Source: CAZTTH01 sp964615975 (GTDB lineage: Bacteria > Verrucomicrobiota > Lentisphaeria > JABSQK01 > JAJFLO01). From it: a stretch of DNA of 12,174 nucleotides. This document shows, piece by piece, positions 1 to 6,622 of this stretch (positions within the stretch are counted from its first letter, which is position 1; every line of letters starts with the position of its first letter). Where the stretch lies: contig CAZTTH010000077.1 in the NCBI GenBank assembly GCA_964615975.1, positions 1 through 12,174 of the forward strand. The letters are read 5' to 3'. Under the pieces are notes generated by a model. The model made no database searches and was not told the DNA's origin. It worked only from the letters and a program-made list of their open reading frames with translations. Both the position numbers and the translations under genes were made by a program.

Positions 1-80
1 CGACGCGATTGATCGAGGCGAAATTATGAATGGGAAATGCTTCAATCAATCTGCTTTTATGGTAGGATTTGTCCTAAAAC

Positions 81-95
81 AAAGGATTTCATGTG
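81..95 (+). promoter_or_regulatory. Ribosome binding site that sets a GTG start
   Basis: AAAGGA at 81-86 lies 6 bases before a GTG at 93. An ATG at 91 overlaps this GTG in another frame but reads only six codons before a stop at 109, so it is a decoy. The methyltransferase frame has a stop at 75-77 and no other start before its conserved region, so GTG 93 is the only good choice. Confidence 0.6.
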
Positions 96-917
96 CCAGG
101 AAGATATATAAAAATCGAGTCGTTGGAAAGGGATGAATTGACGCCTTACCGCACTCTGAAGCGGCCAGTGGAACATGGCAGCGCCGGAATCTTCATTGCC
201 GAGGGCTCCAAACTGGTCGCCCGACTGATTGAAAGTTCATTGACCATGGTATCGATCCTTGCCAGCGCCAAATGGCGCCCGCTGATCGATCCCCTGCTTG
301 ATCAGAGAGCGGAATCGATCCCGGTATATCTCGGTGACGAGCAGTTATTGAATACCATTGTCGGTTATTCATTGCATCAGGCGATCATGGCGGTCGGCAA
401 AATCCCGCCGCCGTGTTCACTCGATAGTCTCATCCGCAAGCGGGGAAATTTGCTCTTAGCCGCGGCCGACAACGTGGTCAGCGCCGAAAACATGGGGGTG
501 ATTATCCGCAATTGTGCCGCCTTCAATGTGGATGCGTTGATTGCCGGTGAAACCTGCGTCGATCCTTATCACCGCCGGTCGGTGCGGAATTCGATGGGGA
601 CCATCTTTCATCTCCCGGTTTGTGTCGCCAAAAACCTTGAAACCGATCTGAAGTGGCTGAAAACAAACGCTAATATCTCACTTTATGCCGCTCATCCTCA
701 CATCGCCAGCCGCCCGCTTCATGAGGTGGATTTGACCGGTAACTGTTGTGTCGTATTCGGCAATGAAGCCGATGGCGTCCGTGATTCCATTATCGCCGAG
801 GCTACCCCCATCATGATTCCCATGAAACCCGGCGTTGATTCGCTGAATGTCGCCAATGCGGCGGCGGTGATCCTCTATGAGATTCAGCGGCAGCGCCTGA
901 ATAACCGCGGAATTTAA
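93..917 (+). CDS. SpoU/TrmH-family RNA 2'-O-methyltransferase
   Basis: This 274-residue protein should transfer a methyl group from S-adenosylmethionine to a ribose 2'-OH in tRNA or rRNA. All three SPOUT knot motifs are visible. Motif 1 is ENMGVIIRN (132-140) with Arg139 as the expected catalytic residue. Motif 2 is FGNEADGV (222-229), and motif 3 is IPMKPGVDSLNVANAAA (242-258) with Ser250 and Asn252. The N-terminal 115 residues resemble the substrate-binding domain of RlmB/TsnR-like members (IFIAEGSKLVARLI at 33-46). Length is normal for that subfamily. Translation starts at GTG 93. The exact RNA target cannot be read from the sequence: 23S rRNA (RlmB-like) or tRNA are both possible. It converges on the uvdE-like gene downstream. 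Confidence 0.9.
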   Translation: MPGRYIKIESLERDELTPYRTLKRPVEHGSAGIFIAEGSKLVARLIESSLTMVSILASAKWRPLIDPLLDQRAESIPVYLGDEQLLNTIVGYSLHQAIMAVGKIPPPCSLDSLIRKRGNLLLAAADNVVSAENMGVIIRNCAAFNVDALIAGETCVDPYHRRSVRNSMGTIFHLPVCVAKNLETDLKWLKTNANISLYAAHPHIASRPLHEVDLTGNCCVVFGNEADGVRDSIIAEATPIMIPMKPGVDSLNVANAAAVILYEIQRQRLNNRGI

Positions 918-944
918 GTGATAAATTTGTACCATGAATAGTTT

Positions 945-1023
945 AACTGCGGATTGCACTGATTAGCGCGGATATTTTTAATCGTATTTGGATTATCCGC
1001 ATTCAACCACGCAATCCGCGGTT
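945..1023. repeat. Nested palindrome between convergent genes, possible bidirectional terminator
   Basis: Outer arms are AACTGCGGATTGC (945-957) and GCAATCCGCGGTT (1011-1023). They pair over 13 positions, with one G-U wobble in RNA. Inside, GCGGATA (968-974) pairs with TATCCGC (994-1000). The two stems are separated by 10 bases on each side, so the structure is symmetric. It sits between the stop of the methyltransferase (917) and the stop of the convergent UvdE gene (1031), where a shared terminator would be expected, but there is no clean T-run. The repeated GCGGATT words also look like a short dispersed repeat. Confidence 0.5.
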
Positions 1024-1030
1024 GGCATAA

Positions 1031-1936
1031 TTACTTTTTCGCCGCGAGATCATTCCGAAGTCGAAAAATAGCCAGTTCCTTTTTCTTGGCTTCAACTTCG
1101 ATGGTGATGTCCGTTTCCATTTCAAGCCAGCAGTCAGGGAAATCGCTGAAATCGATAAAATCATGGTGGCGATGCGGCGCCGCCCCATTCCATCCTTCCT
1201 TGGGACTGGAAAGATGAAAGAGCGGTTCGCGATCCCAGGTTGCCAACGCCAAACGACTAGCTTCCGCGATGGTCAGGTGGTCGGGATTGCAGCGATGGTG
1301 ATGAACATCGTAGACCAAGGGAATACCTTCTTCCGAGCATAAGGGAAGCAGATCGGCCGGAGTGTAGTTTTTGTCGTCATTTTCCACGGTGAGCCGTGAT
1401 CGAGCTGATGGGGATAATCGCGGCAAATTCCGCCGCAATCGGTTGAGCGCTGAGACTTTATCACCATAAACACCTCCGGCATGGACATTGATGACATCCG
1501 CCCCGATCCATTCAGCGACTTCGTTTTGATATTCGATTTCCTGAAGTGAGTTGGTGACCACGGTCTCTGTTGGCGAGTTCAAGACCACAAACTGATCGGG
1601 ATGAAAGGTGATGCGCAGGTTGGACTGAGAGGCTGATTTCCCGCACTCGCGAAAGTGATCGAGGTGATGGCTCGCGTTCGGCAATTCATTGATTGAATAG
1701 CCGACATCGGGATGGGTCTTCAGTGGGAGAATCTGGCTGTTCACCCGGAAACATCCGATTCGGTTCTTGGCGCAATATCCCAGCGCGCGCCTTAAGGCTT
1801 CAGCATTCTCCATGATGATCCGGGAAAGTTTCGTCAACTGCTCCGCGCGCGTGAGATTTCGCATTGATGCCGCGGTTGTGGTGCGAAACTTTATCGGTTC
1901 AGCAAAGAAAAGACAGCATAAGCCAAGGCGAATCAT
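1031..1936 (-). CDS. uvdE: UV damage endonuclease UvdE/UvsE family
   Basis: This is a TIM-barrel endonuclease that nicks DNA 5' to UV photoproducts and some abasic sites, starting alternative excision repair. Two starts are possible, at 1942 and 1936. AAGGA (1945-1949) is only 2 bases from the first but 8 from the second, so 1936 (301 residues) is preferred. Numbered from the 1942 start, the opening IRLGLCC is typical. The likely metal ligands follow family order and spacing: His114 in TFHPDQFV, His154 in NVHAGG, Glu187 in VENDD, Asp212 and His215 in YDVHHH, His243 in FHLSSP, His260 in HHDF, and Glu284 in EVEAKKKE. Two residues before His243, where Thermus UVDE has the carboxylated Lys229, this protein has Leu241. 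Length is normal. Only the DUF445 gene lies upstream on the same strand, 88 bases from the chosen start. Confidence 0.9.
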   Translation of the reverse strand: MIRLGLCCLFFAEPIKFRTTTAASMRNLTRAEQLTKLSRIIMENAEALRRALGYCAKNRIGCFRVNSQILPLKTHPDVGYSINELPNASHHLDHFRECGKSASQSNLRITFHPDQFVVLNSPTETVVTNSLQEIEYQNEVAEWIGADVINVHAGGVYGDKVSALNRLRRNLPRLSPSARSRLTVENDDKNYTPADLLPLCSEEGIPLVYDVHHHRCNPDHLTIAEASRLALATWDREPLFHLSSPKEGWNGAAPHRHHDFIDFSDFPDCWLEMETDITIEVEAKKKELAIFRLRNDLAAKK

Positions 1937-2024
1937 GGACATTTTCCTTATCTGTAAATGGGGATTATCAACGGTACTTATACGGTATTAATGAGTTGAA
2001 ATATCCCTGATGTCATTATCCATA

Positions 2025-2636
2025 TTAAGCAAGGAGGTGAATCAGCAGCACCTGAATCAGGCCGACAATGAATCCCAGCACCGCGCCGAGTCTCTCGATG
2101 GTTTTCAATTCCTTGGAGGCCACCTGATAAACGATCTCCTCCAATTTGACATAATCGAAATTCTCGATCTTGGCTTGGACAATCGCTTTGAAATCGAGAT
2201 GATTCTCGATATGAATCATGCATGAGTCGAGAAAATCAGGGATGGCCGCCTGAAAATGCCTGACCAGCAAGCCCTTGACTATTTTGACCAGGTCGCCGGG
2301 CACGACCATCGCCAACAGCGGATGGGTTCCCAGCTTCTCATTGATAAACTTGTCGACCTGCTGCTCAACCAGTTGATTTGCCGCCGCGGTGACCTCCGGG
2401 CTGGCAATGACCTTCTGGATATCCTGATGCGACACCAGCTCCCGCTCCACAAGTTCTCCCAGGGTATGCCCCAACTCATGCTGGCGGCGGGGTATCAGTC
2501 CATGAAATATTATTCCGGCAATGTGACGGGGGTGGCGGGGGCGGAAGATCATTTTGACGGCGATATAATTGGTGAGCCATCCAATGAGCGCCGATACCAC
2601 TGGTATAGAAATGTATAACGCGGTTAATCCGGTCAT
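2025..2636 (-). CDS. DUF445 family membrane protein
   Basis: This 203-residue protein has a hydrophobic segment at about 5-29 containing the family signature (IGWLTNYIAVKMIF, 18-31), then FRPRHP. The soluble middle is largely helical and charged (50-180). A second hydrophobic segment at about 182-202 (RLGAVLGFIVGLIQVLL) is the characteristic C-terminal anchor. It matches the short form of DUF445; Bacillus YheB is longer. Function is unknown in the family, and membrane location is inferred. AAGGA at 2645-2649, 8 bases before the ATG, supports the start. Its stop lies 88 bases before the uvdE-like start on the same strand, so cotranscription is possible. It is divergent from gdhA. Confidence 0.85.
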   Translation of the reverse strand: MTGLTALYISIPVVSALIGWLTNYIAVKMIFRPRHPRHIAGIIFHGLIPRRQHELGHTLGELVERELVSHQDIQKVIASPEVTAAANQLVEQQVDKFINEKLGTHPLLAMVVPGDLVKIVKGLLVRHFQAAIPDFLDSCMIHIENHLDFKAIVQAKIENFDYVKLEEIVYQVASKELKTIERLGAVLGFIVGLIQVLLIHLLA

Positions 2637-2723
2637 TTCTTTAATCCTTTCCTGAACAAATGGTGATTGTCGATTATGGTATGCAGAATTTGTCGTTCAG
2701 ATCACGCATTACCCGCACCAAGA

Positions 2724-2816
2724 GACTGCAAGCCGTCGAATTTTCGCGCGTCGCCGTTCCCCTCAGGCTGGTAATCGTGCAAGCTTTTTCTAAAATCTGA
2801 TTGTGTTCAGTAAAAT
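2724..2816 (+). repeat. Degenerate direct repeat, copy 1 (leader of gdhA)
   Basis: This stretch aligns with 4150-4243 at roughly 70% identity by eye, with one single-base gap. The best-kept parts are GTCGAA (2735-2740), GGTAATCGTGC (2770-2780) and CTTTTTCTAAAATCTGAT (2784-2801). It ends 18 bases before the gdhA ATG. A TAAAAT at 2811-2816 lines up with TATACT in copy 2 and could be a -10 box, but no good -35 is present. AGGCTG and CAAGCTT could pair around the conserved GTAATCGTG with a bulge. Confidence 0.55.
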
Positions 2817-2834
2817 ACCACCTGGAGGATCATT

Positions 2835-4145
2835 ATGAAACAACCCACAGCAAAACCATCCGCGGATATCTTCGCCGATGCCATCAGCCGCCTGGACAAG
2901 GCCAGTAAATATGCCACGATCGATCCCGAGGCGTTGGAATTGCTCAAGCACCCGAAAAGCATTCTGGAGGTGTCAGTCCCGGTGCGCATGGATGATGGCC
3001 GCCTGCGGGTTTTTCAAGGGTTCCGGGTGCGTCACGATGATACCCGCGGCCCGGGCAAAGGCGGCATTCGTTATCATCCTGAGGTCACGATCGGTGAAGT
3101 GAAAGCGCTGGCATTTTGGATGACCTGCAAATGTGCCGTTGTCAGTTTGCCATTTGGTGGCGGAAAAGGGGGCATCATTGTCAATCCCAAGGAACTATCC
3201 CACCTCGAATTGGAACGTCTGAGCCGGGGATATATCCGCGCCATCGCGGATTTCATCGGTCCAGAAACGGATATTCCGGCGCCGGATGTGTATACCAACG
3301 CGATGATCATGGGCTGGATGATGGATGAATATTCCAAAATCGTCCGCCAACATACACCGGCGGTTATTACCGGCAAACCGATCCCTCTGGGCGGCAGCCT
3401 GGGGCGGGTGGACGCGACCGGCCGGGGGGCGTATTACTGCATCAAGGAACTCGAGATCATCCAGCGGTGGCAGCCAGACACTATCAGGGTCGCGGTTCAG
3501 GGGTTCGGCAATGCCGGACAACATGTCGCTCGGTTACTGCACGCGGATGGGTATCGTATCGTCGCGGTCAGCGACTCCGGCGGCGGGATCTACAAGGCCG
3601 AGGGTTTTGATGTTCCCAGCCTGATCTACAGCAAAAATGAACGTCATCACCTGGAAGCAGTGTACTGCCGGGATTCGGTTTGCGTAGCGGTGGCGGCAGA
3701 GGTGATCAGCAATTCACAGCTGCTGGAACTGGAGGTCGATATCCTCATTCCGGCGGCGCTTGAAAATCAAATCGACAAACATAATGCCGAACGGATCAAG
3801 GCGCCGACGATTATTGAAGTGGCCAACGGCCCGACATCAACCGAAGCTGACCGCCACTTGAGCGAACGCGGCATCTTGATTGTTCCCGATATTCTTGCCA
3901 ATGCCGGCGGGGTGACGGTGAGTTATTTTGAATGGGTCCAAAACAAGATGGGATATTATTGGACGGAAAGTGAAGTGCATACCAAGCTCCAGCAAATCAT
4001 GTCCCGGGAGTTCAACCATATCTACGCGTTTATGAAGGAGAAACAGATCGACATGCGCACTGCCGCTTATGCCTGCGCGCTCAACCGCATTGGCGAAGCG
4101 ATTGCCGCGCAAGGGACTAAGGCGTATTTCAATGTCCGCTCGTAA
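2835..4145 (+). CDS. gdhA: Glutamate dehydrogenase, NAD(P)-dependent, hexameric type
   Basis: This 436-residue cytoplasmic enzyme interconverts glutamate with 2-oxoglutarate and ammonia. The N-terminal substrate domain has GPGKGGIRYHP (72-82) with Lys75, and the active-site signature LPFGGGKGGIIVNP (105-118) with catalytic Lys111. Asp151 in IPAPDVYT is the expected second catalytic residue. The dinucleotide-binding fold begins around 216 with QGFGNAG (222-228), and Asp247 follows strand two. NAGGVTVSYFEWVQN (356-370) is the conserved return segment, with Ser363 at a substrate-contact position. Length is normal, and the GKPIPLGGSLGR segment points to glutamate rather than leucine or phenylalanine. 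TGGAGG at 2823-2828 is a strong ribosome site 6 bases from the ATG. Coenzyme preference (NAD or NADP) is not resolved. A degenerate repeat brackets the gene. Confidence 0.95.
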   Translation: MKQPTAKPSADIFADAISRLDKASKYATIDPEALELLKHPKSILEVSVPVRMDDGRLRVFQGFRVRHDDTRGPGKGGIRYHPEVTIGEVKALAFWMTCKCAVVSLPFGGGKGGIIVNPKELSHLELERLSRGYIRAIADFIGPETDIPAPDVYTNAMIMGWMMDEYSKIVRQHTPAVITGKPIPLGGSLGRVDATGRGAYYCIKELEIIQRWQPDTIRVAVQGFGNAGQHVARLLHADGYRIVAVSDSGGGIYKAEGFDVPSLIYSKNERHHLEAVYCRDSVCVAVAAEVISNSQLLELEVDILIPAALENQIDKHNAERIKAPTIIEVANGPTSTEADRHLSERGILIVPDILANAGGVTVSYFEWVQNKMGYYWTESEVHTKLQQIMSREFNHIYAFMKEKQIDMRTAAYACALNRIGEAIAAQGTKAYFNVRS

Positions 4146-4146
4146 G

Positions 4147-4166
4147 TTCGACTACAGACAGTCGAA
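4147..4166 (+). terminator. Hairpin just after gdhA, weak terminator candidate
   Basis: TTCGACT (4147-4153) and AGTCGAA (4160-4166) form a perfect 7-bp stem with a 6-base loop, starting 2 bases after the gdhA stop. No T-tract follows directly. A second stem, GACGG (4193-4197) with CCGTC (4207-4211), is followed by TTTCTCT and may also contribute. Confidence 0.35.
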
Positions 4167-4243
4167 TGTTGCGCCCGCGGCCATGCCAATCAGACGGGTA
4201 ATCGTGCCGTCTTTCTCTAAAACCTGATCGGGTTAAGTATACT
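4150..4243 (+). repeat. Degenerate direct repeat, copy 2 (downstream of gdhA)
   Basis: This is the partner of 2724-2816 in the same orientation. It shares GACT, GTCGAA (4161-4166), GGTAATCGTGC (4197-4207), then CTTTCTCTAAAACCTGAT and GTTAAGTATACT. The conserved GTAATCGTG forms the loop of a GACGG/CCGTC hairpin (4193-4211). TATACT at 4238-4243 lines up with TAAAAT of copy 1. Confidence 0.55.
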
Positions 4244-4349
4244 TTATTATCATCGAGATTTCGCAAAACGAACATCTCATAATTTTGGGAGTAGACGTTC
4301 GTAGTCAGCCACGACTTAGTGGTGTTCTTATCCGTGCATGCATTGTCGC

Positions 4350-4402
4350 TCACGGCACTGATCGTGCCCTACTACCAACTACTGTTCCATGTTGAATTTT
4401 CG
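4350..4402 (+). repeat. Possible third, shortened copy of the gdhA-flanking repeat
   Basis: TCA-N6-TGATCGTGCC at 4350-4368 has exactly the spacing of TCA-N6-TAATCGTGC at 2763-2780 and 4190-4207. A GTT follows 24 bases after the core here (4391), against 25 in the other two. The core is again within a hairpin: GGCAC (4354-4358) pairs with GTGCC (4364-4368). Sequence between these points is poorly matched. Confidence 0.35.
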
Positions 4403-4534
4403 AAAACTCGAAGACGATGAGTATATCTTGATATCGGGGCGCCGGTTACAAGGCCCATTATATTACGCGACTATTGACCCTGATATCTGGTCATGTATCT
4501 TACCGCATGTTTTAATGCCAAACCCAGAGTCACC

Positions 4535-5398
4535 ATGAATACCGCCACCATCGCCAGATTATTGATCACCTGCCCGGATCGTCCCGGCATTGTCGCCGCG
4601 GTGTCGAATTTCCTCTACAATCACGGCGCCAATATCATCACCCTGGATCAACACTCGACTGATCCTCAGGGGGGTACCTTTTTCATGCGTCTGGAATTCT
4701 ACACCGCCAGCCTCGATCTCTCCCGCGCGGTGTTGGAAAAAACCTTTGCTGAAGCCGTCGCCTCCCGTTACAGCATGAGTTGGCGCCTCAGTTATCCGTC
4801 GACACCGAAAAAAATGGCCATTCTCGTGTCCCGTTATGATCATGCCATGATGGAAATTCTCTGGCGTCATTCACGCGGCGAACTGCCCGCCGAGATCACG
4901 ATGGTGATCAGCAATCATCCTGATGTCGGCCAGGCGGTGCAGAATTTCAACATCCCCTTTCATGAATTTCCGATCACTCCCGAGACCAAAGCCGCCGTGG
5001 AGTCGCAGATGATCGAACTCCTTCAGGGGAAGGCCGAAACCATCGTCCTGGCGCGCTACATGCAAATCCTGACGCCGCAATTTGTCAACCATTTCCCGCA
5101 CGCCATTATCAATATCCATCATTCTTTTTTGCCCGCTTTTGTTGGCGCCAATCCCTACCGACAAGCCTATGATCGCGGGGTAAAACTGATCGGCGCCACC
5201 GCCCATTATGTCACTGCCGAACTCGATATGGGCCCGATCATCGAACAGGATGTCGCCAGAGTATCTCATCGTCACTCGGTCGAAGAATTAAAACGGCTGG
5301 GACAGGATATTGAAAGAAATGTTCTGGCGCGCGCGGTCAAATGGCATCTGGAAGATCGAGTCATCGTTTACGAAAACAAAACCATCGTATTTAATTAA
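4535..5398 (+). CDS. purU: Formyltetrahydrofolate deformylase PurU
   Basis: PurU hydrolyses 10-formyl-tetrahydrofolate to formate and tetrahydrofolate. It balances the one-carbon pool and can feed formate to PurT. The frame is open from an ATG at 4493, but family proteins start a few residues before CPDRPGIVAAVSNFLY. The ATG at 4535 (287 residues) is therefore preferred, and neither start has a good Shine-Dalgarno. Counting from 4535, residues 5-85 form an ACT regulatory domain. Residues 93-285 form the formyltransferase-like domain with the catalytic trio Asn193 and His195 (INIHHSFLPAF) and Asp231 (AELDMGPIIEQD). All key residues are present and length is normal. The universal stress gene begins 17 bases after the stop, so the two are probably one transcript. 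Confidence 0.95.
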   Translation: MNTATIARLLITCPDRPGIVAAVSNFLYNHGANIITLDQHSTDPQGGTFFMRLEFYTASLDLSRAVLEKTFAEAVASRYSMSWRLSYPSTPKKMAILVSRYDHAMMEILWRHSRGELPAEITMVISNHPDVGQAVQNFNIPFHEFPITPETKAAVESQMIELLQGKAETIVLARYMQILTPQFVNHFPHAIINIHHSFLPAFVGANPYRQAYDRGVKLIGATAHYVTAELDMGPIIEQDVARVSHRHSVEELKRLGQDIERNVLARAVKWHLEDRVIVYENKTIVFN

Positions 5399-5415
5399 AC
5401 CAAGGAAGCTTTCTT

Positions 5416-6243
5416 ATGGATAAAAAATTAAAGAAAATCGTGGTGGCAATGGATAACTCACCCTACGCAATGACCGCACTCCAGTGGGGTATTCAATTTG
5501 CGCTCCCCAGCAAATGCGCCATGACCCTGGTGCATGTGATGGAAATCCATTATATGAATACTCCGATGATTGCGGATCTGTCTTCAGCGCTTGGTGTTGC
5601 CCCGATTGAACATGCCTTCGACAGTTATCGCACCATCCTCAAAGAACGGGGCAAAAATACTCTGGCGGCGGGAGAAGAATTGTGCCGTCAGGCGGGAATT
5701 ATTCCTGAACGAGTGATGACGGAAGGTATTGTCTATCAGGAGATCAAGGATTTTACCGAGGATGCCGATCTGCTGGTGTTGGGGAGAAGAGGGGAACATT
5801 CTACCTATGGCATGCATTTATTCGGCGGGGAAGGCGAGCGGACCGTGCGCCGGGTAGGTTGTTCATGCCTGATTGTACCAGAACGATTTGTCATGCCGGA
5901 ACGACTGGTGATCGGGATCAACCAAAGCCCGCCATCCCATGCCGCGCTTGGCTGGGCAATGTTCCTGCAAAAACACCATCCTGAAATGCAATTATTGCCC
6001 ATCCATATCGAGAAAACGAACGAAGAAAAATTTTCTCTGCCCGATTATCCTGAGGTTACAATCCAAAGTGAAAACGGCAATCCGGAAGAAATTTTGCTGA
6101 AACATTGCCAGGTCGATGCCGAAAAAACCTTATGCCTGCTGGGGGCCACCAGCCATCATCCGACGATCATGGAATTGATTCTCGGGACGATCCCCTTTCA
6201 TTTATTGCACAAACACACCGGCCCGCTGTTGATTGCCCGCTGA
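5416..6243 (+). CDS. Tandem-domain universal stress protein
   Basis: This 275-residue protein carries two UspA-like folds, about 6-155 and 162-275. Each opens with a hydrophobic strand followed by an Asp or Asn (IVVAMDNSPYA at 8-18, LVIGINQSPPSH at 164-175). The nucleotide-loop motif G-x2-G-x9-G-(S/T) is modified. Domain one has GRRG (123-126) followed by ten residues and GG. Domain two has GATS (243-246) followed by ten residues and GT. ATP binding is therefore uncertain, and domain two has lost the second glycine. Such proteins are soluble stress-survival factors with poorly defined partners. AAGGAAG (5402-5408) is a strong ribosome site 7 bases from the ATG. It probably shares a transcript with purU, although a functional link is not known. 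Confidence 0.88.
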   Translation: MDKKLKKIVVAMDNSPYAMTALQWGIQFALPSKCAMTLVHVMEIHYMNTPMIADLSSALGVAPIEHAFDSYRTILKERGKNTLAAGEELCRQAGIIPERVMTEGIVYQEIKDFTEDADLLVLGRRGEHSTYGMHLFGGEGERTVRRVGCSCLIVPERFVMPERLVIGINQSPPSHAALGWAMFLQKHHPEMQLLPIHIEKTNEEKFSLPDYPEVTIQSENGNPEEILLKHCQVDAEKTLCLLGATSHHPTIMELILGTIPFHLLHKHTGPLLIAR

Positions 6244-6440
6244 GGGAATATACTGCTTCTCCTGACAATAGAACAGGTTACAAGAATCCCCTGCCGAGCC
6301 TGAAGGGCGCAGTGATTCCAGCCTGGGGCAAGTACCTCTTTCCCGTTGTCCGGAGCTCAAAACCTGGGATGACCGCGAAAAAAACTTTAATGACTGGTGT
6401 TTCTTTTTGGAAATCAAAATGACCATTGGTGGGAAATTGT

Positions 6441-6463
6441 GGCGCAGGTCTCCAGACCTGTGT
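6441..6463. repeat. Short perfect hairpin, CAGGTCT type
   Basis: CAGGTCTCCAGACCTG (6445-6460) has two 7-base arms around CC. With G-U pairs the stem extends outward to 6442-6463. Its left arm plus CC is also complementary to GGAGACCTG at 6610-6618, so it may form the outer boundary of a larger element. Confidence 0.55.
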
Positions 6464-6466
6464 CTA

Positions 6467-6622
6467 AGCTCAGGTCAGGAGATATGTACGTGTTTTGCGT
6501 AGAGATTGAAGCTGGTGGAATTTGGAGTTCATCCTTTTAGGATGCTCCACTCTCAGGCATTATTGCCATTCAGGCTAAAAGCCTGTACTCCAACCGATGC
6601 TAAACACACGGAGACCTGAGCT
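6467..6622. repeat. Inverted-repeat-bounded element with internal hairpins
   Basis: AGCTCAGGTC (6467-6476) and GACCTGAGCT (6613-6622) are perfect 10-base inverted repeats. They enclose about 136 bases that include the palindromic unit at 6522-6593. No open frame lies inside, so it would be a non-autonomous element if mobile. No target-site duplication could be assigned with confidence. Confidence 0.45.
6522..6593. repeat. Cloverleaf-like palindromic repeat
   Basis: Outer arms TTGGAGT (6522-6528) and ACTCCAA (6587-6593) enclose three small stem-loops. These are ATCC-TTTTA-GGAT (6531-6543), GGCA-TTAT-TGCC (6556-6567) and CAGGCT-AAA-AGCCTG (6571-6585). The layout resembles the TGGAGTTCAGCC...ACTCCA repeats seen in many environmental bacterial genomes, often regarded as REP-like. 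That resemblance is from memory, not a search. Confidence 0.55.

Larger units (their letters stand above)
4146..4492. other. Non-coding gap between gdhA and purU
   Basis: These bases hold no convincing gene. They contain a 3' hairpin of gdhA (4147-4166), copy 2 of the degenerate repeat (4150-4243), its shortened third core (4350-4402), and small stems such as CCAC/GTGG (4309-4312 with 4319-4322) and ACGAAC/GTTCGT (4268-4273 with 4297-4302). A minus-strand open frame at 4129-4353 lacks recognisable features and overlaps gdhA, so it is not called. No clear promoter for purU was found. Confidence 0.6.

Noticed and set aside
1..92. Tail of a gene entering from the left edge
   Set aside because: Short open stretches exist (a stop at about 27-29 in one frame, 134-136 in another), but nothing can be recognised in so few codons.
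91..111. ATG at 91 as a gene start
   Set aside because: It gives only six codons before a stop; the conserved methyltransferase frame needs GTG at 93.
2031..2040. AAGGAGGTGA on the plus strand, a perfect ribosome-site lookalike
   Set aside because: It lies inside the 3' end of the DUF445 gene (minus strand), and the next ATG is too far away (2068) to be served by it.
2763..2785. A sigma-54 promoter reading of GG...TAATCGTGC or its reverse GCACGATTACC
   Set aside because: The GG and GC elements are not at the required spacing on either strand in all copies.
4129..4353. Minus-strand open frame of 74 codons overlapping the end of gdhA
   Set aside because: It has no recognisable domain, overlaps a certain gene on the other strand and runs through the degenerate repeat copy, so chance is the best explanation.
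4493..4534. 14-residue N-terminal extension of PurU from the upstream ATG
   Set aside because: The extension shows no family similarity and lacks a ribosome site, and the ACT domain starts normally from the ATG at 4535.
6105..6422. Plus-strand open frame of 105 codons
   Set aside because: Its first part is the stress gene in another frame and the rest runs through repeat-like DNA with no coding features.
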